NCBI GenBank assembly: GCA_947373615.1
Contig: CANBYN010000073.1
Coordinates: 1-8,546 of the forward strand
DNA length: 8,546 nt
Source of the DNA: Burkholderiaceae bacterium
Lineage (GTDB): Bacteria > Pseudomonadota > Gammaproteobacteria > Burkholderiales > Burkholderiaceae
Direction: 5' to 3'
Made by a program: the position numbers and the translations under genes. The notes under the pieces were generated by a model. That model did no database searches. It was not told where the DNA came from and saw only the letters and a program-made list of their open reading frames with translations. Positions 7,521 through 8,546 of this stretch are shown here, piece after piece. The first letter of the stretch is position 1. Each line of letters begins with the position of its first letter.

Positions 7521-8012
7521 ATGAAGACTCTTTCATTTGTCCATTCCTTAGCACTTGCGATCATCGTGCTGTTACTAGACCAACTAAGCAAGTGGTCGGC
7601 CTTAAGTAATTTGCAACAAGGCATTCCCGAAGTTGTACTTCCTTTTATGAATTGGCTACTACTATTCAATCCAGGTGCAGCGTTTTCATTTTTAGCACAA
7701 GGTTCAGGATGGCAACGCTGGTTCTTTACTATTCTTGGTCTAGTAGCTAGCATTTACATTACCTGGCTACTTCATAAAAATCAAAAGGACATGCTTCTCT
7801 GTATCGCACTAAGCCTAATCTTAGGTGGCGCTTTAGGCAATGTTTTAGATCGCGTCATGTACGGCGCTGTAGTTGACTTTATTGATTTGCATTACGCTAA
7901 CTGGCATTGGCCAGCTTTTAACATTGCCGATAGCGCTATTTGCATTGGCGCCACCCTCATCATTTTGAGCGAATTACGCAAGTCATTTGGCAAATCTCTC
8001 CAATCCCATTAA
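7521..8012 (+). CDS. lspA: Lipoprotein signal peptidase (signal peptidase II)
   Basis: Inner-membrane aspartyl protease that removes signal peptides from prolipoproteins after the lipobox cysteine has been diacylated. The 163-residue protein has four hydrophobic segments (about 5-21, 65-84, 90-107 and 132-150). Conserved blocks are DQLSKW (20-25), FNPGAAFSFL (49-58), GGALGNVLDR (102-111), VVDFID (117-122) and AFNIADSAI (132-140). D119 and D137 correspond to the catalytic pair D124/D143 of Pseudomonas LspA. The frame stays open back to a GTG at 7455 inside ileS. I chose the ATG at 7521 because it gives the normal family length and puts the first membrane segment at the N-terminus. It starts 10 bases after the ileS stop without a visible Shine-Dalgarno, so re-initiation by ribosomes leaving ileS is likely. 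Confidence 0.95.
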   Translation: MKTLSFVHSLALAIIVLLLDQLSKWSALSNLQQGIPEVVLPFMNWLLLFNPGAAFSFLAQGSGWQRWFFTILGLVASIYITWLLHKNQKDMLLCIALSLILGGALGNVLDRVMYGAVVDFIDLHYANWHWPAFNIADSAICIGATLIILSELRKSFGKSLQSH

Positions 8013-8021
8013 GCTGGCGCC

Positions 8022-8546
8022 ATGCAATCACTTTTAAGCAAGAAAATCATTCTCGGCATCTCTGGTGGGATCGCTGCATATAAAACTCCTGAGCTAGCCC
8101 GTCAATTAATGCTAGAGGGCGCTTCTGTACAGGTGGTGATGACCGATGCTGCGCAACAATTTGTGACACCAGTCACTATGCAAGCGCTCACAGGTAATCC
8201 GGTCTACACCAGCCAATGGGATAGCAGAATTGCCAACAATATGGCTCATATCGATCTATCTCGTGCAGCGGACGCCATTCTGATTGCGCCAGCCAGTGCC
8301 GATCTCATAGCAAAACTCTCTTTGGGTTTAGCTGATGATTTATTAACCACCCTCAGCCTAGCAAGAAATTGCCCTCTGCTACTTGCCCCGGCAATGAATA
8401 AGCAAATGTGGGAACATGCAGCCACACAAAGGAGTGCACAACGCCTTGCTGAAGATGGTGTTGCCCTATTAGGGCCCACCAGTGGTTTTCAGGCATGCGG
8501 TGAAATTGGCCTAGGTAGGATGCTCGATCCTGAAGAAATTACCGAG
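8022..8546 (+). CDS. coaBC: Coenzyme A biosynthesis bifunctional protein CoaBC (5' part of gene)
   Basis: The first 175 codons are present, and the frame is open at the window edge. What is visible is the N-terminal CoaC flavoprotein domain (phosphopantothenoylcysteine decarboxylase, FMN-dependent). The C-terminal CoaB synthetase domain should follow outside the window. Markers are GISGGIAAYK (12-21, FMN/phosphate loop), H76 in MAHIDLS, APASADLIAK (89-98), the PAMN motif at 123-126 with N126, and ACGEIGLGRM (158-167) with C159. H76, N126 and C159 match H75, N125 and C158 of E. coli Dfp. The E at 161 replaces the more usual D of ACGD, a conservative change. The ATG follows lspA by 9 bases, and no Shine-Dalgarno is evident. 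In related genomes dut usually comes next, but this is not visible here. A stand-alone CoaC is possible but unlikely in this lineage. Confidence 0.93.
   Translation, partial: MQSLLSKKIILGISGGIAAYKTPELARQLMLEGASVQVVMTDAAQQFVTPVTMQALTGNPVYTSQWDSRIANNMAHIDLSRAADAILIAPASADLIAKLSLGLADDLLTTLSLARNCPLLLAPAMNKQMWEHAATQRSAQRLAEDGVALLGPTSGFQACGEIGLGRMLDPEEITE

Noticed and set aside
7451..7753. Minus-strand open frame across the ileS/lspA junction, about 100 codons
   Set aside because: It lies fully opposite two clearly identified genes and has no recognisable domain; it is a shadow frame.
1..8546. Mobile elements, CRISPR arrays, tRNA genes, toxin-antitoxin or defence genes
   Set aside because: The window is almost entirely filled with conserved housekeeping genes. 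I saw no spaced direct repeats, transposase gene, tRNA or anomalous composition. The ISL3-like signal is only a tail inside the desaturase.

Overview
The window looks like ordinary core chromosome from a betaproteobacterium of the Burkholderiaceae. The moderate, slightly AT-leaning composition (judged by eye) and the protein sequences suggest Polynucleobacter or a close relative rather than high-GC Burkholderia, Cupriavidus or Ralstonia. I infer this from remembered family sequences and gene order, not from a search. I see no mobile element, CRISPR array, tRNA, rRNA or recently acquired island. No stretch longer than about 100 bases lacks a gene.

Layout. (1) Bases 1-160 hold the end of rpmG (ribosomal protein L33) on the + strand. 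(2) Bases 185-227 form a perfect 19-bp hairpin that can terminate transcription from both sides. (3) Bases 259-3666 are a minus-strand cluster, transcribed in the order purN, an RsmB/NOP-type RNA m5C methyltransferase, then a DesA-type membrane fatty acid desaturase. The first two genes overlap by 4 bases; the third follows after 28 bases. (4) Bases 3667-3705 are a 39-base divergent intergenic region with a perfect TATAAT on the + strand. (5) Bases 3706-8546 are a plus-strand operon: ribF (GTG start), ileS (8-base overlap), lspA (10-base gap) and coaBC (9-base gap, cut by the window edge).

Functions. The plus-strand operon makes FMN/FAD, charges tRNA-Ile, matures lipoproteins and makes coenzyme A: housekeeping jobs linked by conserved order rather than one pathway. 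The minus-strand cluster combines purine synthesis, RNA methylation and membrane-lipid desaturation, with no obvious biochemical link.

No clearly undescribed system is visible. The observation most worth a second look is the roughly 130-residue C-terminal extension of the desaturase, whose helical pattern resembles the C-terminal part of ISL3-family transposases. Lesser points are the very compact purN/ribF divergent region, an 8-codon mini-ORF whose stop overlaps the ribF start, and the near absence of Shine-Dalgarno sequences at most starts.
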